A DNA stretch of 64,000 bases from Catonia carolina (lineage: Eukaryota; Arthropoda; Insecta; Hemiptera; Achilidae). Where the stretch lies: positions 9,941,274 to 10,005,273 of the forward strand of contig JAQMRL010000014.1 of NCBI GenBank assembly GCA_035578175.1. The letters are read 5' to 3'. The translations under genes and the position numbers were made by a program. The notes under the pieces are model-generated. The model saw only the letters and a program-made list of their open reading frames with translations. It did not search any database and was not told the origin of the DNA. Positions 10,500-21,573 of the stretch are shown here, piece by piece. Every line of letters starts with the position of its first letter. The first letter of the stretch is position 1.

Positions 10500-10928
10500 A
10501 GTCCATGCAAAGGCACCAATCAACATTACCAAAACCTTACTTGAATCAGAGAATGATGATGATTTCGTGGAATACGGGACAACAAATGGTGAAGTGTACT
10601 GGCAAACAATCATCAAACCAAGATGTGTGGTTAAAAATGAACAGTGCAGGAAATTGTTGTCTGGAATACACCTCTTTCATGGCAGCATAGTACCTTCTAA
10701 TTCGAAAAATTTGAAGTTTTGGTTAGGAATTTTTCGGTCATCCACAGTCCAGACATTGCATTTAGTGACTACTTCCTCTTCTTGCGCTTGAAACAGTGGC
10801 TTGATGGACAAAAATTTGAAGAGGACCAGGAACTCAAGACTGTCGTCAATTGTTTCAATTCCCAGGCAGCAAACTTCTGTGGAGAAGAGTTAAAGAAGCT
10901 GATGCACAATTACAAAAAGTGCTTATGA
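10500..10928 (+). pseudogene. Mariner transposase remnant
   Basis: The plus-strand segment at 10719-10928 reads VIHSPDIAFSDYFLFLRLKQ, then WLDGQKFEEDQELKTVVNCF and KKLMHNYKKCL. This fits the C-terminal third of mariner DD34D transposases (SPDLAPSDYHLFRSLQ-type motif, then the basic tail). The upstream half is degenerate. No terminal repeats were found. Confidence 0.6.
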
Positions 10929-11256
10929 GTGAACGGCAACTATGCAGAGTAGTAAAGTAGTTTTGAAGTTAGCTAGACTGTTTTAGATACAAGAATAGAC
11001 TATTCCTCATCTGCCATGGTAGTAGTAGGAAATATTAAATTTTGATGTGAAAAATATTTTAAAAAATTTTGATTTACTGAAGATCCGATGTGTGCAAGAT
11101 AAATGAAAGTGCTATGAACATTGGTAAGTGTTTTCTGTTACCATATTCTGGTGGTTAGAAATGTTTATTTCAATTTTAAATTATATGGCTGTTGATAATC
11201 CTACAAAGGATGTTGGTTAAAATAAATATTATTATTTTATGTATTTTTTTTTACAG

Positions 11257-11470
11257 AGCCGATAGTGTCGAAAAATTGAAGACAAGGCTGCCAACGTTGG
11301 AAGTGGAATTAAAAGATAGTTTACGTTTTAAGGATTTTTATCATTTTACTTTCAATTATGCCAAGAATCCCAATCAAAAGGGATTGGATTTGGATATGGC
11401 AATTACATACTGGAATATTGTTTTAAAAGGAAGATTTAGATTTCTGGACTTATGGTGTCGGTTTTTACAA
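11257..11470 (+). CDS. DCUN1D1: DCN1-like protein, coding exon 4
   Basis: Encodes about residues 129-200: [71 protein letters not shown]. The acceptor is TTTTACAG at 11249-11256 and the donor GTACGT at 11471; the exon ends on a codon boundary. Its last 105 bases (from 11366) are repeated at 13361-13465 in a tandem duplication. That second copy has a donor but no acceptor and is taken as a pseudo-exon. Confidence 0.95.
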
Positions 11471-11528
11471 GTACGTATTGAGTGTATTATAATTTTCACA
11501 AATTGTTAATATTATCTAATTATTGTAA

Positions 11529-12352
11529 GGGCTCGTACGCAAGAGGCGACTAACGCTGCATTAATTGCGCGATTGCAAAAGAAAACGATACACAGCGCAG
11601 CCATTTATTAGGGAAGTTCGTGTCATTACAAAAATTGAAGTTAAAGAGGTAGCGTGTTGGTGGCTCTGTTACAATAGATATCAACGTCGGAGGCAATTTT
11701 GGGTGCATCCAGTTTTACGAGATAAACTAACGTATAGTTTATTTGTAACACTGTATCCAAAATTACAGGAATACGAACCAACATTCTTCGATAACTTCCG
11801 AAAGTCCACACAAACCTTTTATGCTTTATTACAGTTGATAGAAGACGATATTTCACCCAGTATGAACAGTGAAAAATATTCACTTACCTAGAAACTTTGT
11901 TTTTCCATAAAATCACCATCTTCACTGAACAGTTCCACCATTTCTTCCATAAATGTATTTTTTCTATCTGTTTTTATATTCTGAGCTTTGTACATTCCAG
12001 AGAGCTGGCCTTCTTGCTATTTTGTCTATGAAATGTTCTGTATCAAATTGTTCAGTGTCCATTTTATATTTCATACAGCGCTTGTTTGATGATTATATTT
12101 GCAATAATTAAATAACGCAATAAAAATGGAGACAAAAGAACAACTATTAGTTTCAAAATGCGCGAACAGGTGTACAAAGCAATTTATAACAATGTACTTG
12201 ATAGCGCGCGACAGCAGCCAGAACTTTGACTCGTGCGACAGATCGTGCGGTTGGCCAAATCGCACGTTTGAGTGTGTTCATGCAATTTTGTGTACCTCGC
12301 TGACAGGCTACTGCAATCGCGCAGTAGCAATCACTTTCATGTGTACGTAGCC
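11529..12352 (+). mobile_element. PIF/Harbinger-like nonautonomous element, copy 1
   Basis: An 824-bp element with 3-bp TAA duplications (11526-11528, 12353-12355), the target-site length expected for PIF/Harbinger, and imperfect inverted ends GGGCTCGTACGCA / GGCTACGTACACA. The interior (about 11641-11870) encodes RRRQFWVHPVLRDK and YEPTFFDNFRKSTQTFYALL, the N-terminal part of Harbinger nucleases (HARBI1-like). The catalytic nuclease domain is missing. Confidence 0.78.
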
Positions 12353-12396
12353 TAATGAAATGTAGTCAATGTTCGATTAAATGGACTAGCTAAATG

Positions 12397-12601
12397 AAAC
12401 AACTAGTTTATTCGTGTCATATTTCACTTTTTTGCGATTTTCTCAAAAACGAATCCTGCAATTTCTTTTAAAATTGTGTCGTTTACTCAATTTTTATGCT
12501 TTACAAGATAGGGTAGGCATCATGTCTGCTAAAATTCTTGGGGTGGCTGTTTTTACATAAAAATTGTTTTTTTAAGATTGCGGCTTTAATATGCATTTTA
12601 A
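12397..12601 (+). repeat. HINE-like repeat, partial (interrupted by ATGCAT array)
   Basis: Starts at the TTTATTCGTGT...CACTTTTTTGCGATTTTC part of the family, so the 5' end is absent. It is cut at 12601, where the ATGCAT array begins. The continuous version of the same copy is at 14392-15035. Confidence 0.7.
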
Positions 12602-13330
12602 AGCATAAAATGCATATTATGTTTAATATAATATGCATTTATGCATATTATATGCATAATATAATATGCATTAAATATGCATATATTTAATGCATATTTA
12701 AATGCATTAAATATGCATTTAAATGCATATATAATGCATTTATATGCATTATATATAAATGCATATTTATATGCATTTATAAATGCATATTTATATGCAT
12801 TTATATATAAATGCATATATAAATGCATTTATATATGCATATAAAATGCATATTTTATATGCATTTTAAATATAAAATGCATATAATATGCATTTTATAT
12901 TTAAAATATAAAATGCATATTATATGCATTTTATATAATATGCATATAATTATATATGCATAATATAATGCATATTATATTATGCATTATATAATGCATA
13001 ATATATGTATGCATTATATAAATGCATATATATAATGCATTTATATAATGCATTATATAATGCATTATATAATGCATTATATAATGCATTTATATAATGC
13101 ATTATATAAATGCATTATATAATGCATTTATATAATGCATTATATAAATGCATTATATAAATGCATTTATATAATGCATTTATAAAAATGCATTATATAA
13201 ATGCATTTATATAATGCATTTATATAAATGCATTATATAAATGCATTTATATAATGCATTTTATAAATGCATTATATAAAATGCATTTATATAAATGCAT
13301 TTATATAAATGCATTTATATAAATGCATTA
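12602..13330. repeat. ATGCAT palindromic AT-rich array
   Basis: About 730 bp made almost only of ATGCAT separated by TATA/TTTA/TAAA spacers of 6-10 bases, for example TATATAATGCATTTATATAA. The left part is irregular; the right part settles into a near-regular TATAAATGCATTATA pattern. Every unit is close to self-complementary, so cruciforms are possible. It seems to have grown from the single ATGCAT in the HINE-like repeat (ATATGCATTTTA at 12590). Confidence 0.9.
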
Positions 13331-13360
13331 TATGGATTGGATTTGGAATTGTCCAAATCC
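13331..13360. repeat. Junction hairpin copied from exon 4
   Basis: Bases 13334-13361 form GGATTGGATTTGGA, a 4-base loop, then the exact complement. GGATTGGATTTGGA is the exon 4 sequence encoding GLDLD (11381-11394), so an inverted scrap of exon 4 sits at the duplication junction. Confidence 0.75.
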
Positions 13361-14596
13361 AATCCCAATCAAAAGGGATTGGATTTGGATATGGCAATTA
13401 CATACTGGAATATTGTTTTAAAAGGAAGATTTAGATTTCTGGACTTATGGTGTCGGTTTTTACAAGTACGTATTGAGTGTATTATAATTTTCACAAATTG
13501 TTAATATTATCTAATTATTGTAAGGGCTCGTACGCAAGAGGCGACTAACGCTGCATTAATTGCGCGATTGCAAAAGAAAACGATACACAGCGCAGCCATT
13601 TATTAGGGAAGTTCGTGTCATTACAAAAATTGAAGTTAAAGAGGTAGCGTGTTGGTGGCTCTGTTACAATAGATATCAACGTCGGAGGCAATTTTGGGTG
13701 CATCCAGTTTTACGAGATAAACTAACGTATAGTTTATTTGTAACACTGTATCCAAAATTACAGGAATACGAACCAACATTCTTCGATAACTTCCGAAAGT
13801 CCACACAAACCTTTTATGCTTTATTACAGTTGATAGAAGACGATATTTCACCCAGTATGAACAGTGAAAAATATTCACTTACCTAGAAACTTTGTTTTTC
13901 CATAAAATCACCATCTTCACTGAACAGTTCCACCATTTCTTCCATAAATGTATTTTTTCTATCTGTTTTTATATTCTGAGCTTTGTACATTCCAGAGAGC
14001 TGGCCTTCTTGCTATTTTGTCTATGAAATGTTCTGTATCAAATTGTTCAGTGTCCATTTTATATTTCATACAGCGCTTGTTTGATGATTATATTTGCAAT
14101 AATTAAATAACGCAATAAAAATGGAGACAAAAGAACAACTATTAGTTTCAAAATGCGCGAACAGGTGTACAAAGCAATTTATAACAATGTACTTGATAGC
14201 GCGCGACAGCAGCCAGAACTTTGACTCGTGCGACAGATCGTGCGGTTGGCCAAATCGCACGTTTGAGTGTGTTCATGCAATTTTGTGTACCTCGCTGACA
14301 GGCTACTGCAATCGCGCAGTAGCAATCACTTTCATGTGTACGTAGCCTAATGAAATGTAGTCAATGTTCGATTAAATGGACTAGCTAAATGAAACAACTA
14401 GTTTATTCGTGTCATATTTCACTTTTTTGCGATTTTCTCAAAAACGAATCCTGCAATTTCTTTTAAAATTGTGTCGTTTACTCAATTTTTATGCTTTACA
14501 AGATAGGGTAGGCATCATGTCTGCTAAAATTCTTGGGGTGGCTGTTTTTACATAAAAATTGTTTTTTTAAGATTGCGGCTTTAATATGCATTTTAA
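13361..14596 (+). repeat. Tandem duplication, copy 2 (1,236 bp)
   Basis: Second copy of 11366-12601. It begins inside the DCN1-like exon 4 sequence (pseudo-exon 13361-13465, reading [20 protein letters not shown]) and ends inside the HINE-like repeat, which here continues uninterrupted. The lack of visible divergence means a recent event or an assembly artefact. Confidence 0.88.
13524..14347 (+). mobile_element. PIF/Harbinger-like nonautonomous element, copy 2
   Basis: Carried along in the tandem duplication, so not an independent insertion. It has the same TAA flanks and the same partial HARBI1-like reading frame as 11529-12352. Confidence 0.78.
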
Positions 14597-15035
14597 CGCA
14601 AAAATGTACATAATAAAAGTTGTAGAGAATTTAAAATCCTAAAACTTTTATTTCAAACATTTTTTTGTATAACGCTTTGTTTTTTCCATGAAAATGTGTA
14701 AAAAAAATTTTTTCAAGATTTCAGCCTAGTATGCATTTTATGACAAAAGTGTAACGATCAAATTTATTGAAAATGAAAAGATCTACAACTTTTGTTATAA
14801 GCATTTTTCTCTACAGAGCCTAGTTTAGCATGAAAGAGTGATTTTCCATATTTTTAAGCCGAACGGGTTGATTTTCATTTTGTGTCTTTCATTCATGATT
14901 AAAACAAGGTTATGTTTATTGAGATTAGTTTTTTGTTTATTTCTAATGTTTTATTACTAATGTTAGGTTATATTGTTAATTATTTGTATTGGCAAGAGAA
15001 AGTTGTGTGAGTGTTTGACGTCAGTTTTTTTTAAT
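14392..15035 (+). repeat. HINE-like repeat, 5'-truncated
   Basis: Contains the two internal tandem units (GGCTTTAATATGCATTTTA..., then GCCTAGTATGCATTTTATGA...), the GAGCCTAGTTTAGC block, and the 3' end GGCAAGAGAAAGT followed by GTGTGAGTGTTTGACGTCAG, a mutated form of the usual terminal hairpin. It lies in intron 4. Confidence 0.75.
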
Positions 15036-15452
15036 CAGTGTGATGCAATTTAATGACTTATTTTTAAAAAAATTGCCATTAGCGTCCTATTCAGTCATAG
15101 CATATTGGTAAAAGCATACAAATTAAAACTAGTGTTTTAGCAGGCGATTAATATTGTTGTATTATTCGACGCTTTGCAGCACTTCGTGAAAGAATTTCGT
15201 TCACGCTGTAAGAATATAATTCGCTTTGTTGTGTTACAATTTCAAACTTGTCGGCAAAATAATTTTCGATTTATATGCCTCTGAACACATGAAATTATTT
15301 GCGGAAGCAAAAAACCGGATCTTTTGTCTTGCAACTTTGACATGGCAATTTCCAAACATGAAAAATGTAGGACTATTATAGGTCAACGCATAATAAAATG
15401 AGCTAAATGTTGATGTAAAATATGTTGAAATCAAACTCATTGCTTTGGAGAT

Positions 15453-15846
15453 GTTGTTTAGGTCATCAGCCAGCCGAAAGGCTGGTTTGAACCTGTAGAG
15501 GTTTTATACTAAGTAAAACGAGGAGTGAGGTGGTTTACATTAGCCTTCCTCACTGAATGGAAAAGTATGCTTATCAGCATGCCAAGCCCTCTGAAAAGCA
15601 CATATTTTCCACTGTGTAAATGACACTTCATTCACCACAGGGTCTGGCTGTATAATGAAATTCATTACTTTCAGAGGAGATAACTCTAATTAGTGTCTTT
15701 TACACCTCTCCCTCTTCTGTTTTTAAATGATTCAGCCATTTAATTGGCTGACCATGTGATAAGAAACAGAACTATTTATTATAGCCCTGCAATGAACAGA
15801 TTGAGTGTAAATAATTTGACACTCCGCCTGTTTGTTATGGGCAAGT
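15453..15846 (-). repeat. SINE-like 390-bp element, copy 1
   Basis: Sense strand is minus. It is flanked by TTTGGAGAT at 15444-15452 and 15847-15855. It starts (minus) GCCCATAACAAACAGG and ends CAGCCTTTCGGCTG, ATGACCTAAACAACA, with a stem-loop and short AAC tail. Four other copies lie in this window. Confidence 0.82.
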
Positions 15847-16702
15847 TTTGGAGATACAAGGGTTTAAACTCGGATGTATAGAATTATAAAACCGTTAGTA
15901 TATATGGACGTTGGCACTATAAGGTGTCGCCGACAAGGGCTGATGGCATGTGGCCAAACCTTCACCTTGCAAAATGGGTGGCCCTGAAATTTACTGTATT
16001 ACTGTAATGGGTGGCCATTTACTCTGTGAACAGTGTTGCTGTCGGTGGTGGCCCTGAAAACTGCCGTTGTGGGTGGCTGGACGCATCCAGCCGGCGTGTG
16101 CAGCGCGATGTCCAAAGGGTGACGGCTGGGCTCTGGGTTCAGGCCTAGACTTCCCTCAGCTGGGTCCCCACTGCAGCGTGGCAGTGGTGGCCCTCAGGTC
16201 CCTGCAGTGTCGAGTCGGCGTAGGCTGTTAGATAGCGCGGCCGAAGCGGTTCCCTCCGGCCCTGCGCTGAACTCACTCTTCATTGTGGTGCCAGCGGGCA
16301 CACATGGGCTTCCTTTGGCTGACCGGTATCGGAATGCGACGTCCGTCACTGGTATAGTCGTAAGAAAGTGAGAAAGGAATTCCTCTTCCACTCCACATCA
16401 CATGTAATAATAGCCAAACCGTGTAACAACGGCAGCTTGAACGCTACTACTCTGCCGGATATTATTAGCTACTATTATAAGAAATGAAAACCAATGATAC
16501 ACCAGGTCCCTCTTTCACTTCCCGCTCAAAAAACATTATCACACTATTAATTATAATTTCACGACTTTGACGATGCAAAACTTAACCTTTTTTGCCGACT
16601 GTATTTTCCCCCCTATTTTCACTCATTTTATATGAACTCAAAACTTGACCGATTCAACAAAAAAGTAAACAGCTTTGAATAATATAAGACACTACATTAG
16701 AA

Positions 16703-19700
16703 TTAGAGGCCTTGGAGGCTGGAATCAAACAGCTCCTTAACCCGGTCCATGAGTTAGTGAGTACCTAACTACATGGATAAATCTCACCAGGCGCGTCCAC
16801 GTCGCGGGGGTGGGCAACGGTACTATATATACTATAGTAGCGGCTAAGTTCTGGTGGGGACCCAGTCCTATGGGGTATAACATAGGCCCCGTGCACAGGG
16901 ATACGTGTGAAGACCTCAACGGCAGTAAAGGCGGAGAAATTTGATTTCGGTACGGCGGAGCTGGCGGAAGGGGCAACCCTAAACCCTCTGGGGGTAATAC
17001 AGAGGGAACCCACTGCCTTGTGGGAAGTGGAGGGATCCATAAAGACTAAGGGAGTAAACCCCGAAAGGAAATCCTTCTTAACGTTAGGCTTAGCAAGCCA
17101 GTAGAGAAGAAATTTTTTATTTTCTTTCAATGAAAAGACGAGCCTTGGATCGAATATACCAAAAAATGACAATACTTTTTGCGTCCCAGGAATTAATGAT
17201 GACCCTTCGGGGGCTGAAGCTTGTCCTGGAAACGTGAGAAGAAATACCAGTATAGGCTCAACAACCGAAAAAGAAATTACCAGAAGACTCAACTGAGGGT
17301 AGGAACCTTAAATATAATCACACTAACGGGAAAGTGTGAAGAGATCGTTGATATGATGGAATGGAGGAAGGTACACATATTAGGACTAAGTGAGACAAAA
17401 TGGAAGGGAATGAACTCAAAGACTCTGAGAAGAGGATATAAATTATACTGGCACGGAAACAACAAAGAAGCCAGAAATGGAGTTGGTTTTGTATTACATA
17501 AAGATCTTGATGCTATAACAGATGTCTCCTATATTAATGAAAGAATGATCAAAGCACGAATAAATCAGGGTAACAAAAGTTTTTCAATAATTTAGACGTA
17601 TGCCCCACAGCAAGGGTGTGAAGATGCTGAAAAGGAAAAGTTTTTGGAAGATCTTGAAGACCAAATGAGAGAAGATAACATCATGATAATAGGAGACTTA
17701 AATGCTCAAATTGGAGTGGATAGAGCAGGTTATGAAGAGGTAATGGGGTCCTTTGGTTATGGTATAAAAAATTTGGAAGGTGAAGACATTCTGAACTTTT
17801 GTGTGAGGAATAATCTGAAAATAAAAAATACCTTCTTCAAGAAGCAAGATTGTCATAAAATAACCAGATATAGTTGGGATGGAAGATCTAAAACAGTAAT
17901 TGACTATGTGATAACTGACAAACTATTAGGTGAAAGTGTGAGAGACACAAAAGTTATCCCTAGCGAGAGTCTAGACAGCGACCACAGACTTCTAGTGGCA
18001 GATTTACACTATAAGGTTGAACACACAGGAAATGCAAGAAAAGCTCCTAGAATAAAGGAATGGAAATTAAGACAGGAGACAAATAAAAAGGCCTTCCAAG
18101 AACTAATTGTACAGAAGTTACCAAGGACTGAAACACAAAGTGCACAAGAGGAATGGAACCTCTTCAAAACAACACTAGTGGATAATGCAATAGAAATATG
18201 TGGTAAAACAAATGGAAGAGTAAAAGAGAAACAAACTAGCTGGTGGAATGAAAGAGTGAAAAAAGCTATTAAAGATCGAAATATAGCAAAGAAAAATAAG
18301 GATGTTGAAAAACAGAAACAAATAAAAGGTATAGTTCCACAAGATAAACAAAAAATAGAAGACCTCGAACAGGAATATAGAAACAATAAATTACTGGTAA
18401 AAAGAATTGTGAAGGAAGAGAAGATTAAAAGCTGGGAGTCATTTACACAAAAACTTGAAGAGGATAGCAAGGGTAATCAAAAAATGCTGTATGCATTAGT
18501 GAAGAGTAAAAGAACTAACAGGGAGGATATAACGGCAATAGAAACAGACGATGGTACTATGTTCAGGAAAGCAGAAGGAATAAGAGAGGAGATGAAGAAT
18601 TATTTTGACAAACTGTTAAATGGAGAGGTGGAAGAGGATTGCGGTGCCATGGAACCCAACATTCTGGAGGGAAAATATAAAGAGGAAAACCAAATTACAT
18701 GGGCAGAAACAGAAAGCGCCTTGAAACTAATGAAAACTGGAAAGTCATCGGGTATAGATGGACTGTCAGCAGATATGATCAAGGCGGCAGGTATACCGGG
18801 CCTACAGTGGTTACATCGAACACTGGGAGTAATCTGGAAAGAAAATAGGATACCAGAAGAATGGAAGAAGGGACTGATCATACCACTGTTCAAGAAAGGG
18901 AGTAGAAGAAAGTGTGCGAATTATAGAGGAACTACTTTGCTGTCACACTGTCTAAAAATAATGGAAAATATTATAGAAAAAAGACTAAGAACACATATAG
19001 AACATCGATTCGAGGAAGAACAACATGGTTTTCGATGCAATAGAGGAACAGTAGATCTTGTTTTTGCCATAAGGCAACTGATGGATAAGCACTGGGAAAA
19101 AGGAAAGGATTTGATTGTTGTGTTCTTGGACTTAGAAAAAGCATATGATAGTGTGCCAAGAAGTAAAATATGGGAATCTTTACAAAAACTGGAAGCCCCA
19201 ATTTCTTTAATTCGTAAAATCAAAATGTTGTATGTGGAATGTGAAAGCTGTATTCAAATTGGAAATGGTAGATCGGAATGGTTTCGAACTAAAAGAGGTG
19301 TTCAACAAGGAAGCGCACTCTCCCCACTTCTTTTCATTGCTCTCATGGATGTAATTATTAAAGAATATAAAGCTGTAAATCCTGGAAATTTGAATGCATT
19401 AGTGTTTGCAGATGATGTGGCCATCTGGGGAGAGACAGAGCAGGAGGTGCAGGAAAAGTTGGATTGCTGGAACAAGAAATTTAAGGAGTTCAAACTAACC
19501 GTTAGTAAGCAGAAAACAGTAGCAATGAAAGTCAGCAGAACACCTGCGCAGTGTAACATAGAACTTGATGGAGAAAGGATTGAATATGTGGGAGGTTTTG
19601 GATATCTTGGAAGCGTCGTCTCAAATGATGGGAGTGCTAAGCTAGAAGTTCTAAATAGAGTGAATAAAGGATCCTCCTTCTTTTACCAAGTGCGGAACTT

Positions 19701-20222
19701 AGTCTGGGATAATACAGTTCCCATAAGAGCCAAACAGACCATGTTTAAAACATATCTTCTTCCAATAATGACATATGGCCTAGAAAGCTGTGTCTTATTG
19801 AAAGGGGACATTAGCAAATTACAGGCATGTGAGATGAAATTTTTAAGATCAGCCTTGCAGAAGACCAGAAGAGACAAGGTCAGAAATGAATATATAAGAA
19901 GAGATATGCAGGAGACCTTAACGATGGAAGAAAGATTACGTACCGCAAGACTCAAATGGTTTGGACATGTACAAAGGATGCCAGAGGCACGTATCCCCAG
20001 ACAGTACTTAGACATGGAGGTATCTGGAAAGAGACCCGTTGGACGTCCCAGAAGAAGATGGACTGACCAAATAAGGGATGATCTCCTAACAAAAGGAATG
20101 ACACTACAGGATATCAGAATACAAAAGGTATATCAAGATAGAGATAGATGGAGGCATATCGTCCACTCAAATCCTACCCGGCCTGCTGGAAGGATACCCA
20201 GATAATGATGATGATGATGATG
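16703..20222 (+). mobile_element. RTE-like LINE, apparently full length
   Basis: About 3.5 kb, flanked by a 12-bp duplication ACTACATTAGAA (16691-16702, 20223-20234). It has a 5' region of about 520 bp, a single endonuclease-reverse transcriptase ORF, and almost no 3' UTR. It ends in (GATGAT)n directly after the stop codon instead of poly(A). A short element with one main ORF and a microsatellite tail matches the RTE clade, though clade placement needs a tree. Confidence 0.85.
17353..20205 (+). pseudogene. LINE endonuclease-reverse transcriptase, one in-frame stop
   Basis: An open frame begins after a stop at 17217 and the first ATG is at 17353. The frame runs to TAA at 20205 with a single TAG at 17593-17595 inside the endonuclease. 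APE-type endonuclease motifs in order: VGTLNIITL, LGLSETKW, TYAPQQG (just after the stop), IIGDLNAQIG, SLDSDHRLLVADL. RT motifs: GKSSGIDGLSADMIK, EEWKKGLIIPLFKKGS, EEQHGFRCNRGT, VVFLDLEKAYDSV, RGVQQGSALSPLLF, ALVFADDVAIWG. The C-terminus has GRPRRRWTDQIRDDL and RDRWRHIV. Everything else is intact, so this copy is young. Residues upstream of ATG 17353 (QLRVGTLN) belong to the domain, so the true start may be non-ATG or lost. Confidence 0.88.
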
Positions 20223-20832
20223 ACTACATTAGAAATTAAAATCCGATAAATAGCAATATAGTAAACGATAAAAATAAATACATGAGATAGAACAACAAAG
20301 ATAGATTATAACATTTGTGTAGAATAACACTTCGCTTCAATAACTAACTAATTAATCACTTCAATACGCTAAGGTTACAACTCAACTACAAAATTGTCAA
20401 GTTGCCCTACTCACGCACACACCCCTCTCCTTATTAAATGGACTTTTCCGTACAGACTACTCCCACCAGCTTAGACTGGCCCAAAATACTGTGACGTCAC
20501 TTTTTCCTTTTACAGAATATTTTCACTATAGCATCGACCAGGGATGGCTATGTCTGGTCTTGGCTCGGCTGTTCTTCTTCTTCATCCTCTCGTGTTCTTT
20601 TCTGGTCAAGGGCTGGATAGTGAGTGGCTCTCGCTGTTCAATGCAGCTGTTTTTATACACCTCCGGTGAGTCCACTTGATATTGGTGGGGGGCACTGCTT
20701 GCTGTGTGCTAAAAGCGCTCCCCATGGCAGACTCCAGGACCGTCTGCAGGCGACGATATTAGTAGGGCAATCGGCGACAAAGGTCATAATTTTTTGACCA
20801 TTCATTTGATGTTTGTTTGTTTTTTCTTTCAG

Positions 20833-21030
20833 GAACATCATAAGAGATCTATACCTAAAGATACATGGAATTTACTACTGGATTTTGCTGTTGCGATCAA
20901 CGATGACATGAGTAATTACGATGAAGAAGGTGCTTGGCCTGTATTAATAGATGATTTCGTCGAGTGGGCTCAACCGATTATCACGCAAAATAACACACAA
21001 TATCCACACAGTACAAGTACTCAAGTTTAA
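20833..21030 (+). CDS. DCUN1D1: DCN1-like protein, coding exon 5 (C-terminus)
   Basis: Encodes the last 65 residues of the PONY domain: [52 protein letters not shown], then a short variable tail and TAA. The [19 protein letters not shown] stretch is nearly invariant in the family and contributes to the cullin-binding surface. The acceptor is TTTTCTTTCAG. The codon boundary matches exon 4 exactly. A poly(A) signal AATAAA follows at 21056. Confidence 0.96.
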   Translation, partial: EHHKRSIPKDTWNLLLDFAVAINDDMSNYDEEGAWPVLIDDFVEWAQPIITQNNTQYPHSTSTQV

Positions 21031-21055
21031 CGTTTCGAAGACTGTGATATGAACG

Positions 21056-21061
21056 AATAAA
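21056..21061 (+). promoter_or_regulatory. Polyadenylation signal of the DCN1-like gene
   Basis: First AATAAA, 26 bases after the stop codon; overlapping AATAAATAAATAATAAA continues to 21072. Others further downstream (for example AATAAA near 21220) could give longer 3' UTRs. Confidence 0.6.
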
Positions 21062-21573
21062 TAAATAATAAATACATTTTAAAACAAATCTGAATATAAA
21101 TGATTCTGTTTAAAGGAATGAACTAATATCATTAATATAGTAATGAATTGTTTAATTGTATAAATAATGAGTGCATACATGAGGTTATAAATACATAAAT
21201 ATTGATATTTCATGTAATTAATAAATTTATATTCGTTAACGAAATTAAAGAATATATTCGTGATTTTATTTTGTTTGTTGTGCGATTTTTTAGTGATGAT
21301 TTTCTTAAGTGATTTTTAAGTTCTGCTTAATGGTGAACATTTTACTTTATTTGAAAATTTTAAGAGTAGATAAATTTAAGAAAAACTTTGTATTGTAATT
21401 TAAAATAGTGTAATGCAATTTACGTACGTATGTAATATTACAATACACTGTACACACCCTAAGTAGCTTGTACTGACATTCTATTTTCAATACCCGAATG
21501 GTTATTAAGAAAATAAATTAAATTATCACGATAATTTGTGTAATTAATTTTAGATATAGTATCATTTTTTGAG

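Larger units (their letters stand above)
11366..12601 (+). repeat. Tandem duplication, copy 1 (1,236 bp)
   Basis: Identical, as far as I compared, to 13361-14596 (offset 1,995). It holds the 3' part of DCN1-like exon 4, the start of intron 4, a PIF/Harbinger derivative and the beginning of a HINE-like repeat. The copies are separated by the ATGCAT array at 12602-13330 and a short hairpin. Confidence 0.9.
15925..20779. mobile_element. Probable solo LTR with nested LINE
   Basis: Ends TGTCGCCGAC and ATCGGCGACA give TG...CA termini with a 9-bp inverted repeat, and a 4-bp AAGG duplication flanks it (15921-15924, 20780-20783). Removing the inserted LINE and one copy of its duplication (16703-20234) leaves about 1,323 bp with no long ORF, GC-richer than its surroundings in the first 500 bases. 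TG...CA ends with a 4-5 bp duplication fit a Gypsy- or BEL-type solo LTR. A nonautonomous DNA element with 4-bp duplications is the alternative. It sits in intron 4. Confidence 0.55.

Noticed and set aside
12598..12828. Minus-strand frame of repeated NAYKYAFI
   Set aside because: Translation of the ATGCAT array.
12602..13330. CRISPR-like or telomeric repeat
   Set aside because: Spacing is irregular, there are no unique spacers, and the window is eukaryotic; the units are palindromic AT-rich satellite.
13295..13504. Second exon 4-like frame as an alternative DCN1-like exon
   Set aside because: It has a donor but no acceptor or upstream coding part; it begins inside the hairpin junction, so it cannot splice in frame to exon 3.
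16765..17292. 175-codon minus-strand frame in the LINE 5' region
   Set aside because: Antisense to the RTE-like element, no domain or motif; the sense strand explains the region.
18009..20015. Several minus-strand frames of 76-153 codons
   Set aside because: Shadows of the LINE reverse-transcriptase ORF, rich in Ser/Phe/Leu as expected from antisense AAG/GAA codons.
20491..20679. 62-codon frame near DCN1-like exon 5
   Set aside because: Inside the LTR-like element; no motif, and the host exon splices around it.
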